In this document: positions 33,074 through 42,816 of the stretch, one piece after another
Numbering within the stretch: position 1 is the stretch's first letter
Layout: the number at the start of each line of letters is the position of its first letter
NCBI RefSeq assembly: GCF_900142145.1
Contig: NZ_FQZV01000010.1
Coordinates: forward strand, 30,412-94,411
Reading direction: 5' to 3'
Source of the DNA: Geosporobacter subterraneus DSM 17957
GTDB lineage: Bacteria; Bacillota; Clostridia; Peptostreptococcales; Thermotaleaceae
DNA length: 64,000 bases
Notes under the pieces: model-generated
What the model saw: only the letters and a program-made list of their open reading frames with translations
What the model was told of the DNA's origin: nothing
Databases searched by the model: none
Position numbers and translations under genes: made by a program

Positions 33074-34867
33074 CTATTTTTCATAAAGCCATCGGTAGAT
33101 ATGATGGGTATTCTTTACCTTCGTAATGTATTCCCTGGTTTCTTGGAAAGTAATGGCGGTAGGAAAGTCAGTTTTTGTTTTTCCAAGCTTGCTTTCACTC
33201 CAACGCCGTACGTTCCCCGGGCCTCCATTGTAGGCCGCCAATGCTTTATCTTCATCGTCTCCAAACATTTTTAGCATCGAGCGCAGATAGTATGCGCCAA
33301 AACGGATATTCACTTCCGGCTTTAACAAATCCCCATCTTCAAAGGGTACCTTAAGCCGTCCCGCAATATCCTTTCCAGTAGCAGGCATAACCTGCATCAA
33401 TCCCACTGCACCTACAGGAGAGTATACTTCGGCTCTATAATGACTTTCTTCCCGCATCACTGCCCAGATGATATTAGGATCCAAATTAAATTCCTTTGCA
33501 GCAGCTCTTACGGCTTCCTCATAGGGGCGCTGATAGGCCAGCTCATAGGCCCTCTTGCTGGGCTGCTCTCTTAAGGCTCTGATTCCCCAAAGCACTGCCT
33601 GATAATATCTTTCCTGTTCCAGATACCAATCACCCAGGGCCAGCTTTGCTGAATTGTCTGCCAGTCTTTCTCCGATTGACAACTCAATATCTGCCAGTTT
33701 CCCTCTGCCGCTCTCCCGGTAGACTTCTACCCGGTCAATAAACTCAGGTCTTTCATAGGATACTACGGGAATCGTCTCCCATTCTGCTTTTTTATTCAAA
33801 CGGGCAGCCCAAGCAGGATGCTTTTTCAAGAAAGAAAGCAGAGTATCCCTATCTTTTTTCCCCATTCGTTCCATCAATATATAGGCCCGATAGGCTGCAT
33901 CATCCTGATGGATATCCTGTTCCTTCGAGAGTTTCAGATATATCTCCAGCGCTTTTTCCCGCATTCCCAGTTCTTCCCAAAGACGGGCACCTCTCCACCG
34001 GGACAGGTTTTCATTGCTGCTGCTGAAAACTGCTGCTGCTGTTTCCAATGCCCCTTCCTTTTCCAGCAGCAAGCCCAACCGATATGCGCCTCGGGCTCCC
34101 AGGGACTGATAGATCTTTTTTGCTTCCTTCCCTTGATTTGTCCCCTCCAGCCCCCGGCCATACCACCACTGCAGCTCTTGATCCCATAGATTTGAAGCCA
34201 TTAAAGGCTCTAAAGCCTGCAATGTCTCCTTATAGAGTCCCAGTTCCCCCAATGCCCTTGCATACTGCTTTTGTAGCATTAATTTTCCCGGATGATCCCC
34301 TGCCTTCTCTAAATAAGGCTTTAAAAAATCAGCAGCGCTTTTCCACTGTTTACGTTCCAACAACATTTCTCCTATTGCAGCCGGTTCTATTTCCATCTGA
34401 AGCAAGGCTAAATAAGCCTCTTCGTCAGGAAGCAGCAGCTTATATTGTTCCGCAGCTTCTTCTCTTTTTCCCTGAATCAACAGTTCCCTTGCTAACTTGT
34501 AACGTACTTCCTTCGTTTCATATAAATCCAAAGCCTGACGGTAATAGATGATAGAATCCTCTTTTAAGGCCATTGCCCTCTCTGCCAGCAGAAGATTAGC
34601 CCGGTAGCCTACTGCATCTTTTCTTTGTGCCAGTACCTTCAAGTCCTCGATCGTCCCTTTACTTTGGTCCCTTTCTAGTACTTCCAACATTGAGATCTCC
34701 TTTAGAAGACCTTCCTCTTGGACAGTGCTTCCATCCGCCTGTACAATTCGGTCCTGCCCTTCCCTGATTCCAGGCAGCAAAGGACCTCCTATCATCCATA
34801 CAGCTAACCCCAGTATCATAACACCTAATACCAAAGGAACCGAAATAAAAGATTTTTTTATTCTCAT
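33074..34867 (-). CDS. Soluble-type lytic transglycosylase with helical repeats
   Basis: About 597 residues from the ATG at 34867 after AAAGGAATTATAAA; the longer frame lacks a ribosome site. MRIKKSFISVPLVLGVMILG is a signal/anchor. A long TPR-like superhelix (about 60-430; e.g. RKQWKSAADFLKPYL, RALGELGLYKETLQALEPL) precedes the SLT domain with catalytic Glu in VMREESHYRAEVYSPVGAVG, then LMQVMPATG and AYNGGPGNVRRW. It cleaves peptidoglycan with 1,6-anhydro ring formation outside the membrane. Architecture matches Slt70-like proteins. Confidence 0.93.
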   Translation of the reverse strand: MRIKKSFISVPLVLGVMILGLAVWMIGGPLLPGIREGQDRIVQADGSTVQEEGLLKEISMLEVLERDQSKGTIEDLKVLAQRKDAVGYRANLLLAERAMALKEDSIIYYRQALDLYETKEVRYKLARELLIQGKREEAAEQYKLLLPDEEAYLALLQMEIEPAAIGEMLLERKQWKSAADFLKPYLEKAGDHPGKLMLQKQYARALGELGLYKETLQALEPLMASNLWDQELQWWYGRGLEGTNQGKEAKKIYQSLGARGAYRLGLLLEKEGALETAAAVFSSSNENLSRWRGARLWEELGMREKALEIYLKLSKEQDIHQDDAAYRAYILMERMGKKDRDTLLSFLKKHPAWAARLNKKAEWETIPVVSYERPEFIDRVEVYRESGRGKLADIELSIGERLADNSAKLALGDWYLEQERYYQAVLWGIRALREQPSKRAYELAYQRPYEEAVRAAAKEFNLDPNIIWAVMREESHYRAEVYSPVGAVGLMQVMPATGKDIAGRLKVPFEDGDLLKPEVNIRFGAYYLRSMLKMFGDDEDKALAAYNGGPGNVRRWSESKLGKTKTDFPTAITFQETREYITKVKNTHHIYRWLYEK

Positions 34868-34994
34868 TTTATAATTCCTTTCTATTTGATTGGTCTTGGT
34901 TTTCTCCTGCAATACTGTTTTATTGGGAATGAAATTGTTTAATCCTAAATATATGTCACAATACAGCAGATATGCCGGTTGCTGGCAGACTGCC

Positions 34995-35025
34995 AAAATA
35001 AAAGGCAGAGACTGCTGCTCTGCCG
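34995..35025 (-). terminator. Terminator of the 98-residue membrane protein gene
   Basis: GGCAGAG (35004-35010) and CTCTGCC (35018-35024) pair around ACTGCTG; TTTTATTTT follows on the reverse strand. Confidence 0.75.
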
Positions 35026-35027
35026 CT

Positions 35028-35324
35028 TTATATTCCTAGCCACAGGCTTATCACCAATCCCCAGGCCACCAAGGTCCATAGCAGTGAGATACTGTTTAAT
35101 AGGATTCCGATTAAATTAACGGTATTTTTCTTGTTTTGCCAGCCTTTGACTGAGAGCAGAAGCCCTGCCAGATAAAGGGGTGTCCAGTAGAAGTATGCAT
35201 ATAGCGGTGAAAGAAGGGGTATCCCCAGTAAGCCAATAAAAACAGTCAGCCACGGTAAAACCTTTTTTTCTTTTTTCCGCGTGCGCCTGGACCGGGTTCT
35301 TCCATTGGTTAAAAAATCATCCAT
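35028..35324 (-). CDS. Small membrane protein of unknown function
   Basis: 98 residues: a basic N-terminus (NGRTRSRRTRKKEKK), then three hydrophobic segments at about 24-45, 48-60 and 70-96, with a basic loop GWQNKKN. The ATG follows AAGGGGATGGA. No domain is recognised. It has its own terminator and lies between the transglycosylase and msrA genes. Confidence 0.7.
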   Translation of the reverse strand: MDDFLTNGRTRSRRTRKKEKKVLPWLTVFIGLLGIPLLSPLYAYFYWTPLYLAGLLLSVKGWQNKKNTVNLIGILLNSISLLWTLVAWGLVISLWLGI

Positions 35325-35374
35325 AAGACTAGTTCCATCCCCTTTATGATTCCACTACCTATATTATATCAGAT

Positions 35375-35860
35375 TTATTCCCCCAGGGCATCTAAATCAA
35401 TATGGCAGTATCCCCCAGGGTTTTTCTCCAAATATCTCTGATGATATTCCTCTGCCGGGTAGAAGCACTGTAATGGCTCTATTTCTGTCACAATAGGCAT
35501 AGAATACAGCTTCTCCTGTTCTTTTTTTGTCTGCAGAATCCTTTCCAGATCCTCTTTATCAATATAATATATTCCTGTCCGGTATTGTGGCCCTATATCG
35601 GGACCCTGCCGGTTTAAAAGGGTAGGGTCGATAATCTTCCAAAACCGGTTTAGAAGTTTTTCCAGACTGATGATTTTTTCGTCATACTTTATATAGCAGG
35701 ACTCTGTATGTCCTGTAGCTGCAGTACAAACCTGTCTGTAGGTAGGGTTTTCCACATGTCCATTGGCGTAGCCTACCTTTGTTTCCACCACGCCTTCAAT
35801 TCTAGAGAAATAGGCCTCTACACCCCAAAAGCATCCTCCCGCTAATACTATTTCTTTCAT
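35375..35860 (-). CDS. msrA: Peptide methionine (S)-S-oxide reductase
   Basis: About 161 residues starting [20 protein letters not shown]; the ATG at 35860 follows AAAGGAGC. The catalytic GCFWG is at residues 9-13, and downstream are [28 protein letters not shown] and [18 protein letters not shown]. It repairs oxidised methionine using thioredoxin. The usual fused or adjacent MsrB is not present here. Monocistronic. Confidence 0.96.
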   Translation of the reverse strand: MKEIVLAGGCFWGVEAYFSRIEGVVETKVGYANGHVENPTYRQVCTAATGHTESCYIKYDEKIISLEKLLNRFWKIIDPTLLNRQGPDIGPQYRTGIYYIDKEDLERILQTKKEQEKLYSMPIVTEIEPLQCFYPAEEYHQRYLEKNPGGYCHIDLDALGE

Positions 35861-35957
35861 ATAAAAGCTCCTTTCGAAACCGTCACAGTTTCCTATCAGA
35901 TTCATCCTTCTGTATATCAATATACCCCGTTTTCTTATTTTCCACTCAAATGCAGTC

Positions 35958-37304
35958 TTACACTTCTCCAGTTTTCGCTGCTGGCTGATACTTCCGCTCT
36001 GACATCCAATAGCATAATAAGTTCCAAATGGGAATCAAATAAAGGTAGCTGGCAAAAGGCAGATAGGCAGTACTGCTTACACCCATGGTTGTGGTCGGCA
36101 CGAGGGCTGCAATATTCCATGGGATTAAAGGAGACAGCACCACACTGGTATTTTCGATGTCCAGGGCCAGCCGATGCCGGTCCAATCCCTTCTCACGATA
36201 AGAATTCTTCATAAGCTGATTTGTTAGCACAATAGATATGGATTGACTGCAGCCAAAGGCTCCGGTAGCCATACTCACCAGGATAGTGTAAAGGAAAAGC
36301 GTGTGCCGGGTCTTTGTTTTTAATAGGAATTTTTCGATATATTGCAGCATCTCTGTTCCCTCGAAAATCCCTGCCAAAGCACAGGATACAGCTACAACCA
36401 GCGAGGGCTTCCACATGGATAGAACACCTCCGCCTTTGATGATGCCCTGCAGCGCGCTTTCACCGGAAAGCCGGAAACCAAATAGAATATATTGAAGCAC
36501 TTCTCTCATTGAATAGGATTGCAGCATCATGCCAAGTACCGCAGCAGTTATAATACTGATGAACATGGATTTTTTTACATCCACCCGAAAAGCCGCCAGT
36601 ATCAGGATGATCAAAGCGGGCAGCAGTACACTCCAATGAATGGCAAATATCCTATAAATCTCTTGGTCGATGTAAGAACCGGAAAAATCCAAGGGCTGTT
36701 GAAAGGATAGGATTCCAAAAAAAATAACAGCAAGAAGCAGAGGAATTCCCGCACTTTTGAACATATTTTTTATATTGATATAAAGATCTGACTCCGTTAG
36801 ATTAGCCACTAAATGGGCGCTAGAGGACATGGGAGAACAGCGGTCTCCAAAATAAGCACCTGCAATCAATGCTCCGGCAGCTGCTGCCGTATTCACGCCG
36901 CCGCCCTTGGCCATCATCATAAAAGAAATGCCTACGGTACTGATGGTTCCCAGGGAAGTCCCTAATAGAAATGAAACGATGGAACTGATCAGGAATGCAT
37001 ATAGGATAAAATAGTTTGGATTCATAAACTTTATCCCATAATATACGATTCCCGGAACGGTGCCCGATGCCATCCATGCTGCAGTAATGGCCCCAATTAA
37101 TAAAAATATTCGCAGTACAATCAGAGCCTTTTTCCCACCGCCATAAGCCATCCCAACAATCTTTTGTATGGTAAAGCCTCGTCTCCAGGCTGCCACAGCA
37201 AATAAAAACAGACATGCAATAAGAATATATCCAATAAAAATTCCACTATATACACCATAAATCAATGCGGCAAATGCGATTCCCATACTAATAATCAAGT
37301 CCAT
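35958..37304 (-). CDS. nhaC: NhaC-family Na+/H+ antiporter
   Basis: About 448 residues from the ATG at 37304 (after AAGAGGG), with 11-12 membrane helices. NhaC-type features: [20 protein letters not shown], and [20 protein letters not shown] with the conserved DRxSPxSS, then a second half mirrored with NPTVPWNIAA-like [15 protein letters not shown]. The family exchanges Na+ (or amino acids/malate-lactate) for H+; sodium extrusion is the likely role in an alkali-tolerant clostridium. It is monocistronic. Confidence 0.9.
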   Translation of the reverse strand: MDLIISMGIAFAALIYGVYSGIFIGYILIACLFLFAVAAWRRGFTIQKIVGMAYGGGKKALIVLRIFLLIGAITAAWMASGTVPGIVYYGIKFMNPNYFILYAFLISSIVSFLLGTSLGTISTVGISFMMMAKGGGVNTAAAAGALIAGAYFGDRCSPMSSSAHLVANLTESDLYINIKNMFKSAGIPLLLAVIFFGILSFQQPLDFSGSYIDQEIYRIFAIHWSVLLPALIILILAAFRVDVKKSMFISIITAAVLGMMLQSYSMREVLQYILFGFRLSGESALQGIIKGGGVLSMWKPSLVVAVSCALAGIFEGTEMLQYIEKFLLKTKTRHTLFLYTILVSMATGAFGCSQSISIVLTNQLMKNSYREKGLDRHRLALDIENTSVVLSPLIPWNIAALVPTTTMGVSSTAYLPFASYLYLIPIWNLLCYWMSERKYQPAAKTGEV

Positions 37305-37442
37305 TATATCCCTCTTTTGTCTGGATTCTTCAATCTTTCGATTACCTAATATTATGTTATCACGAAATCTACCTGACATAAATGCTTATTTTACTCGTTA
37401 GCAAGCTAAATATATTCGAAAAGAAGCGTAGAGATCAATAAA

Positions 37443-37478
37443 CAAAAAAGCCGAGAATCATGGGGATATTCTCGGCTT
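37443..37478 (-). terminator. Terminator of the DUF3298-like gene
   Basis: AAGCCGAGAAT (37449-37459) pairs with ATTCTCGGCTT (37468-37478) around CATGGGGA; six T follow on the reverse strand. Confidence 0.85.
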
Positions 37479-37509
37479 ATATAATGTTGTTTTCAATTTT
37501 GATCCGCTA

Positions 37510-38133
37510 TTAGTCATTGGTAGCCATAACCCCTAATGGGCCGTCATCCCGAATAATATCCTGTATCTCATAAACTGAAATTGGGAACATCGGGAATCCA
37601 AAAGCGTAGGCTGTCAATTCATAAAGCTGGAAGTAGATTACAAGGCATTTATCAGCAATATAAAAATCCTGATCCGGTCTGATCCCTTTAAATTCATCCA
37701 GCAGAATGATATCTCTAGCTTTGATCTGCCTCCGGATAATGTCAGAAAGAACCTTTACATAGTTGCTGCCGGGCTTAAACAGCTCCGCAAGGATATATGC
37801 TTTTCCAGTCTCGATATCAAAGATAAGAGATTTTATAACCGTTAAACCATGAGCGGCCCCTTGTGCATAGGCATAGTTTATGATGTTCAGACTCAAAATC
37901 CCTCGCTGATTATTTTTGAGTTCATACCAGCCGCTAACTGTGGTTTGGTGGTTCTGATAGTAGCCCTGATCAATAATCAATCGGCTTACTAATCCGCGGA
38001 TGGCTGTATTCATCTGCTGTTGCACAGCAGTATTGGCCATGCCTACAATTACTGGATAATCAATCTTTAGTCGTTGATTGGCTGATACCATCCTCTGTGT
38101 AATCACTTGAACGGGGTTTTTAATCAAGCTCAT
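37510..38133 (-). CDS. DUF3298/RsiV-like protein without signal peptide
   Basis: A 207-residue protein with a DUF4163-DUF3298 arrangement: IDYPVIVGMANTAVQQQMN near the start, YAYAQGAAHGLTVIKSLIFD (the typical AHG turn of the family), then ETGKAYILAELFKPGSNYVK and FYIADKCLVIYFQLYELTAY. Such domains occur in the extracytoplasmic part of RsiV anti-sigma factors and PdaC deacetylases. Here there is no membrane segment or signal sequence, so it may be cytosolic. The ATG follows GAGGGTG. Monocistronic, with its own terminator. Confidence 0.8.
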   Translation of the reverse strand: MSLIKNPVQVITQRMVSANQRLKIDYPVIVGMANTAVQQQMNTAIRGLVSRLIIDQGYYQNHQTTVSGWYELKNNQRGILSLNIINYAYAQGAAHGLTVIKSLIFDIETGKAYILAELFKPGSNYVKVLSDIIRRQIKARDIILLDEFKGIRPDQDFYIADKCLVIYFQLYELTAYAFGFPMFPISVYEIQDIIRDDGPLGVMATND

Positions 38134-38195
38134 ATTACACCCTCTTTTCGCAAAATATATATTTTCATCCTATGCCATTGAAAAGAGAATGGTGC

Positions 38196-40055
38196 TTATG
38201 AAACCTGACGGTGAAATTGACTCATATATAAGCGGTAGTAAAAGCCCTTTTTCTTTAATAATTCTTCATGGGTGCCCTGCTCCCGGATCTCTCCCCCATC
38301 GATTACTACGATTTTATCCGCATCCCGTATGGTGCTTAAACGGTGGGCGATCACAAAACTGGTACGACCCTTCATCAAGTTGAGCATGGCTTGCTGAATA
38401 TGTACCTCTGTACGGGTATCCACACTGCTGGTGGCTTCGTCCAGTATCAGTATGGCGGGATCTGCCAATATAGCCCGGGCAATAGCCAATAGCTGTTTCT
38501 GTCCCTGACTCAAGTTCCCGCCCTCCTCTGAGAGGATGGTATCATAACCCTGAGGCAATCGGCGTATGAATCCATCGGCATTGGCCAACCTGGCAGCTCT
38601 CTCAATCTCCTCTTCTGTTGCATCCAGACGGCCATAGCGAATATTCTCTCTCACAGATTCTGAGAATAGATAGGTATCCTGCAGTACAATACCCAGGGAG
38701 GTACGCAGCGCTGCTCTCTTGATATTTCGGATATCCTGTCCGTCAATCCTAATACATCCCTGATTTACATCATAAAACCGCATTAATAAATTAATAATCG
38801 TGGTTTTGCCTGCTCCTGTAGGCCCTACCAAAGCAATGGTCTGACCGGCTTTTACCTGGAGATTGATGTTTTTGAGCACCAAAACCCCCTCCTTATAAGC
38901 GAAAGAAACCCGATCAAAGTCTACTTCTCCAGCAATGGTTTCCAGCTTTATTGCATTTGGTGAATCTTCTGTTTCCGGCTCTTGATCCATAATCTGAAAA
39001 ACTCTTTCGGCCGCTGCAATCGCCGACTGAATCATATTGAACTGATTGGCCAATTCATTGAGAGGGCGTGTAAACTGCTTGGCATAGCTGATAAAGCTGG
39101 CGATCGTTCCTACGGTTATGATTTCCTTTACTGTCAACCAGCCTCCTGCACCGGCCACAATGGCCAGACTTAGGTTATTGAGTACATTCATCAGGGGCGG
39201 AATTAAGCCAGAAAAGACCTGGGCTTTTATCCCTGCTTCCTTCAAATGAAGATTATGGGCATCAAACTTTTCTATGATATTTTTTTCTCTTGAGAATACC
39301 TTTACTACCCGCTGTCCTGAAATGGTCTCTTCAATGAGGCCATTTAATTCCCCCAGATTTTTCTGCTGTTCGGAAAAGTAATTTCTGGTCCTTCCTGCAA
39401 TGAGCTTCGTACATATTGCCATAAGCGGTATGACAATAACACTGAGCAATGTCAACAGCGGACTAAGCCACAGCATAAATAGAAATGTACCTATAATGGT
39501 AATTCCGCTGGAAAAAACCTGGGTTGTACTGGTGTTTAAGGTGCTGCTGATGTTTTCAATATCATTGGTTAATCGGCTCATTAGTTCCCCGTGAGGCCTG
39601 CTGTCGAAAAAACTTAACGGTAGGGTTTGCAGCTTGCCGAACAGGTCATTGCGCATATGTAAAACGATATGCTGTGCCATTCCGATCATCCAGTAATTCT
39701 GCAGCCATGTACTTATGGCATTGAGTCCGTAAATCCCCATCATCAGCAGTGCAATCCATCTTAGTCCCTCAAAATCTCCCGGCAGTATATATCGGTCAAT
39801 GGCCACGCCTATCAAATAGGGACCTGCCAGGTTTAACAATGCCCCCATCCATACAAGAGCAAATACGATAATAAGTGTTCTCCTCTGCCGATCCAAATAG
39901 TACCAGAGTTTTCTCAATGTTCCCTTGATGTCCTTAGCCTTTACAATGGGACCCATCACCATACCATGATGCCGATTGCCCATACCTGCCGGTCGTGCTC
40001 CCGACCATCTCCCTTCACTCACTGAGGAATCTCTTTCTGACTTGTTATTTCTCAT
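38196..40055 (-). CDS. ABC exporter subunit B (canonical ATP site)
   Basis: About 619 residues from the ATG at 40055 after GGAGAGGGGG; the longer frame overlaps its partner more deeply. After a ~45-residue Ser/Arg/Gly-rich N-terminus come six membrane helices (about 60-360) and an ATPase with GPTGAGKTTIINLLMRF, a C loop LSQGQKQLLAIARA, LILDEATSSVDTRTE (catalytic Glu present) and VIAHRLSTIRDADK. It overlaps the upstream gene by 11 bp and forms a heterodimeric pair with it. Drug or lipid export is usual for such pairs; the true substrate is unknown. Confidence 0.93.
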   Translation of the reverse strand: MRNNKSERDSSVSEGRWSGARPAGMGNRHHGMVMGPIVKAKDIKGTLRKLWYYLDRQRRTLIIVFALVWMGALLNLAGPYLIGVAIDRYILPGDFEGLRWIALLMMGIYGLNAISTWLQNYWMIGMAQHIVLHMRNDLFGKLQTLPLSFFDSRPHGELMSRLTNDIENISSTLNTSTTQVFSSGITIIGTFLFMLWLSPLLTLLSVIVIPLMAICTKLIAGRTRNYFSEQQKNLGELNGLIEETISGQRVVKVFSREKNIIEKFDAHNLHLKEAGIKAQVFSGLIPPLMNVLNNLSLAIVAGAGGWLTVKEIITVGTIASFISYAKQFTRPLNELANQFNMIQSAIAAAERVFQIMDQEPETEDSPNAIKLETIAGEVDFDRVSFAYKEGVLVLKNINLQVKAGQTIALVGPTGAGKTTIINLLMRFYDVNQGCIRIDGQDIRNIKRAALRTSLGIVLQDTYLFSESVRENIRYGRLDATEEEIERAARLANADGFIRRLPQGYDTILSEEGGNLSQGQKQLLAIARAILADPAILILDEATSSVDTRTEVHIQQAMLNLMKGRTSFVIAHRLSTIRDADKIVVIDGGEIREQGTHEELLKKKGFYYRLYMSQFHRQVS

Positions 40056-41784
40056 GCTGGATTGCCCCCTCTCCCATTTGCGATTGATAGATATCCAGAT
40101 AAATTTCACTGGTTTCCAACAACTGTTGATGGATACCCTCTGCCGCAATTCTGCCATCTTCTAAGATTAAAATCTTATCTGCATCCATTACAGAACTGAT
40201 TCTCTGGGCAATCACAAAAATCGTCGGCTTTCTCTGCATTTGATTTAAGGCTGCTTGAATTTTTGACTCCGTGCCTAAATCTACTGCACTGGTACTGTCA
40301 TCGAGGATGAGTATGGGAGGTTCCTTTAGTATAGCCCTTGCCAGGGCTAAGCGTTGCTTTTGCCCCCCAGAAAGATTCACACCCTTTTGTCCCAGCAATG
40401 TGTCATAGCCCTGGGGAAAACTCATAATAAACTCATGGGCCTGGGCCATCCGTGCAGCCCTTTCCATTTCTTCATCCGTCGCATCCTCTTTCCCCCAACG
40501 CAGATTCTCTCGAATGGAACCGGTAAACAGGATGGATTCCTGCAGCACAAATCCCACGGAACTTCTTAATCGCTCCAGAGGAATATTGCGCACATTCTGC
40601 CCATCAATCAGCACTGCCCCCTCTGTTGCATCGTATAGGCGTGGAATCAGGCTCACCAAAGTACTTTTCCCTGAGCCGATCCCACCCAGAATAGCAATGG
40701 TTTGTCCTGGTTCCGCAGTAAAACTGATATTCTTCAATATAGGTTCCCCTTTAGCATCACTGTAGCGAAAGCTGACATTTTCAAAAACTACTCTTCCTTG
40801 TTCAATAAAGCCTGGACTTTCTACAAATAGATCCTTCAGATCTACCTCTGTTTCCAGCACCTCTTGAATACGATCTGCGGAAGCTTTTGCTCTGGAAAAC
40901 ATAATAAAAATAATGGCCACCATCATGAGAGAAAACAAAATTTGAGTCATATAGCTAATAAAAGCAACCACTTCCCCTACTTGCATCTGCCCATTATTCA
41001 CCTGAATGCCGCCAAACCAGATAATGGCCACAATGCTGAGATGCATGATCAGCATAATAAAAGGCATAGTCGATGCCATAATGCGTGATGCTTTTACGGT
41101 AACGTCCATCAATGCTTCATTAGCCGTACGAAATCTATCCTGTTCCAAGTCACTCCTTACGAAGGCCTTTATCACTCTAATCCCTGCCAGATTTTCCCGC
41201 ATCACATCATTTACACGATCCAGTCTGGACTGCACCGCAGAAAACAAAGGAAAGCCTTTACGTGCCACAATGACCAGCACGAAGGCCATAATCGGAATGG
41301 CAATAAAAAGAATACTGGCTAACCGGGGGTTAATACTCACGGTCATAATAATGCCGCCTATGGATAAAAGGGGTGCCCGCACCATGATTCGCAAGGACAT
41401 CATTACCATATTCTGTACCTGGGTAACGTCGTTAGTCATCCGGGTAATGAGGGAAGAGGTTTTAAACCGATCCAGGTTGGCAAAGGAAAAGCTCTGTATC
41501 TTCTTAAACAGTGCTGATCGCAAGTCTGCACCATAGCTTTGACTGGCGATCCCTGATGCAATAACGCACCCGAATCCTCCAGCCAGTCCTATGATGGCAA
41601 TACCCACCATCCCTATTCCTGTCCTGATAATATAATCCACATCTCCCGCAGCAATGCCGCGGTCAATAATATTAGCCATGAGTATAGGCTGAATCAGGTC
41701 TGTGATTACTTCAACCATCATCAGCAGCGGCGCTAATGATGCAGCCTTCCAATAGGGCTTTAGATATGAAAATAATTTTCTCAT
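40045..41784 (-). CDS. ABC exporter subunit A (degenerate ATP site)
   Basis: About 579 residues from the ATG at 41784 after GGGGAGG. Six membrane helices, then GGIGSGKSTLVSLIPRLYD (Walker A), LSGGQKQRLALARA (signature), and LILDDSTSAVDLGTE where the catalytic Glu after Walker B is Asp, and VIAQRISSVMDADK where the H-loop His is Gln. Both changes mark the degenerate site found in heterodimeric exporters of the BmrCD/TM287-288 type. It is first in the two-gene operon. Confidence 0.93.
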   Translation of the reverse strand: MRKLFSYLKPYWKAASLAPLLMMVEVITDLIQPILMANIIDRGIAAGDVDYIIRTGIGMVGIAIIGLAGGFGCVIASGIASQSYGADLRSALFKKIQSFSFANLDRFKTSSLITRMTNDVTQVQNMVMMSLRIMVRAPLLSIGGIIMTVSINPRLASILFIAIPIMAFVLVIVARKGFPLFSAVQSRLDRVNDVMRENLAGIRVIKAFVRSDLEQDRFRTANEALMDVTVKASRIMASTMPFIMLIMHLSIVAIIWFGGIQVNNGQMQVGEVVAFISYMTQILFSLMMVAIIFIMFSRAKASADRIQEVLETEVDLKDLFVESPGFIEQGRVVFENVSFRYSDAKGEPILKNISFTAEPGQTIAILGGIGSGKSTLVSLIPRLYDATEGAVLIDGQNVRNIPLERLRSSVGFVLQESILFTGSIRENLRWGKEDATDEEMERAARMAQAHEFIMSFPQGYDTLLGQKGVNLSGGQKQRLALARAILKEPPILILDDSTSAVDLGTESKIQAALNQMQRKPTIFVIAQRISSVMDADKILILEDGRIAAEGIHQQLLETSEIYLDIYQSQMGEGAIQHEK

Positions 41785-42139
41785 GGAATATCCTCCCCTT
41801 GCTGTCTTTAGCTCATCATAAATCCATCGTACCCTGCTATCCATTATCTGTCAATCATGACCGTATTATGTTTCTTAGGGTTAAATTTTTTCCAAAATAA
41901 AATCTATCCTAATAAAAATACCTCTTGTCAATTACCAAGAGGTATTTTTATTAGGATAGATTATTCCAGTTCATTACCATTAGGTCAACAATCTATTTTA
42001 TCTTTTCTTGATATATACTGCCTTCTGTTTGCATGGAAACTTTTATAGTAGGACTTGTCCATCCATACTTAAAACAGCAGCCATGATAATTATTCCCTTC
42101 CCCCTAAATCTCCCTAAATTATATGAACATCATTCCATT
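41785..42139. other. Intergenic region with a very long perfect hairpin
   Basis: No coding frame is supported; the 27-bp stem at 41901-41962 is its main content. Confidence 0.6.
41901..41962. repeat. 27-bp perfect hairpin
   Basis: The arm 41901-41927 (AATCTATCCTAATAAAAATA then CCTCTTG) is the exact inverse of 41936-41962 around the loop TCAATTAC. It lacks a clear T tract on either side, and is longer than an ordinary terminator; internal TATTTTTA could end transcription. It lies 180 bp after the TetR gene stop and 115 bp before the ABC operon. Confidence 0.7.
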
Positions 42140-42715
42140 TTATTTTTTATAGAATGCCGCAAACTGTTTTGCATGCTCATCGACCATTTTCTCTATGGGT
42201 ATGTCTGTGAAAGTATTATCTGTAAGAACATATATGGTGAAGGCTCCTAGCAAGCTATTGATAAGTGTCACTGCCATCAAATCTGGATTACCATTTATGA
42301 TATCTTTTCGCTTCAATTCCCTAAAATAATCTGCTATTACTTTTTGAAATTCACGAGATAGCTTCAACTTGACAAACTGTGTCTCTCCATCAGGTAGTTT
42401 CATCTGAACTTTATACAACTTTTCATTCGTAAAACACAGCTCCATGAATTTACTAGATAGTATCTGTACATTTCCGCAAAAGTCATTTTCATCCAGCTGT
42501 TTTATCATTTCATCAAGATGGATTTCTCGTACATAATTTTGCGTAGTCTCCTGAAATAGATTTTCTTTTGTTTTAAAATGTCTAAAAATGGTTACTTCAT
42601 TTACCTCTGCTTCACTAGCGATCTGGCTTGTAGTGGTCGAGTCATAGCCCTGCTCAGAGAATAGCTTTAGAGCTACATTCATAATCTTTGTTCTTGTATC
42701 ATTCTTTTTATCCAT
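42140..42715 (-). CDS. TetR-family transcriptional regulator
   Basis: A 191-residue protein: N-terminal helix-turn-helix (KIMNVALKLFSEQGYDSTTT-SQIASEAEVNEVTIFRHFKTKENLF, residues 10-55), followed by a helical ligand-binding domain (QVQMKLPDGETQFVKLKL, TLINSLLGAFTIYVL). The ATG follows AATAGGTG. It sits at the 3' end of the CoA-transferase/LIV operon on the same strand, 100 bp after the hydrolase gene, and is the natural candidate to bind the 16-bp palindrome at the operon promoter (inference). Confidence 0.92.
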   Translation of the reverse strand: MDKKNDTRTKIMNVALKLFSEQGYDSTTTSQIASEAEVNEVTIFRHFKTKENLFQETTQNYVREIHLDEMIKQLDENDFCGNVQILSSKFMELCFTNEKLYKVQMKLPDGETQFVKLKLSREFQKVIADYFRELKRKDIINGNPDLMAVTLINSLLGAFTIYVLTDNTFTDIPIEKMVDEHAKQFAAFYKK

Positions 42716-42816
42716 GTTTAATCACCTATTTAAAGAATCAACTTTTACCTTCCATTTACATTTTTTAAAATTTAATTAAATTTTTTAGTATTTTCCAATT
42801 TCCACATAGGGTTTAC

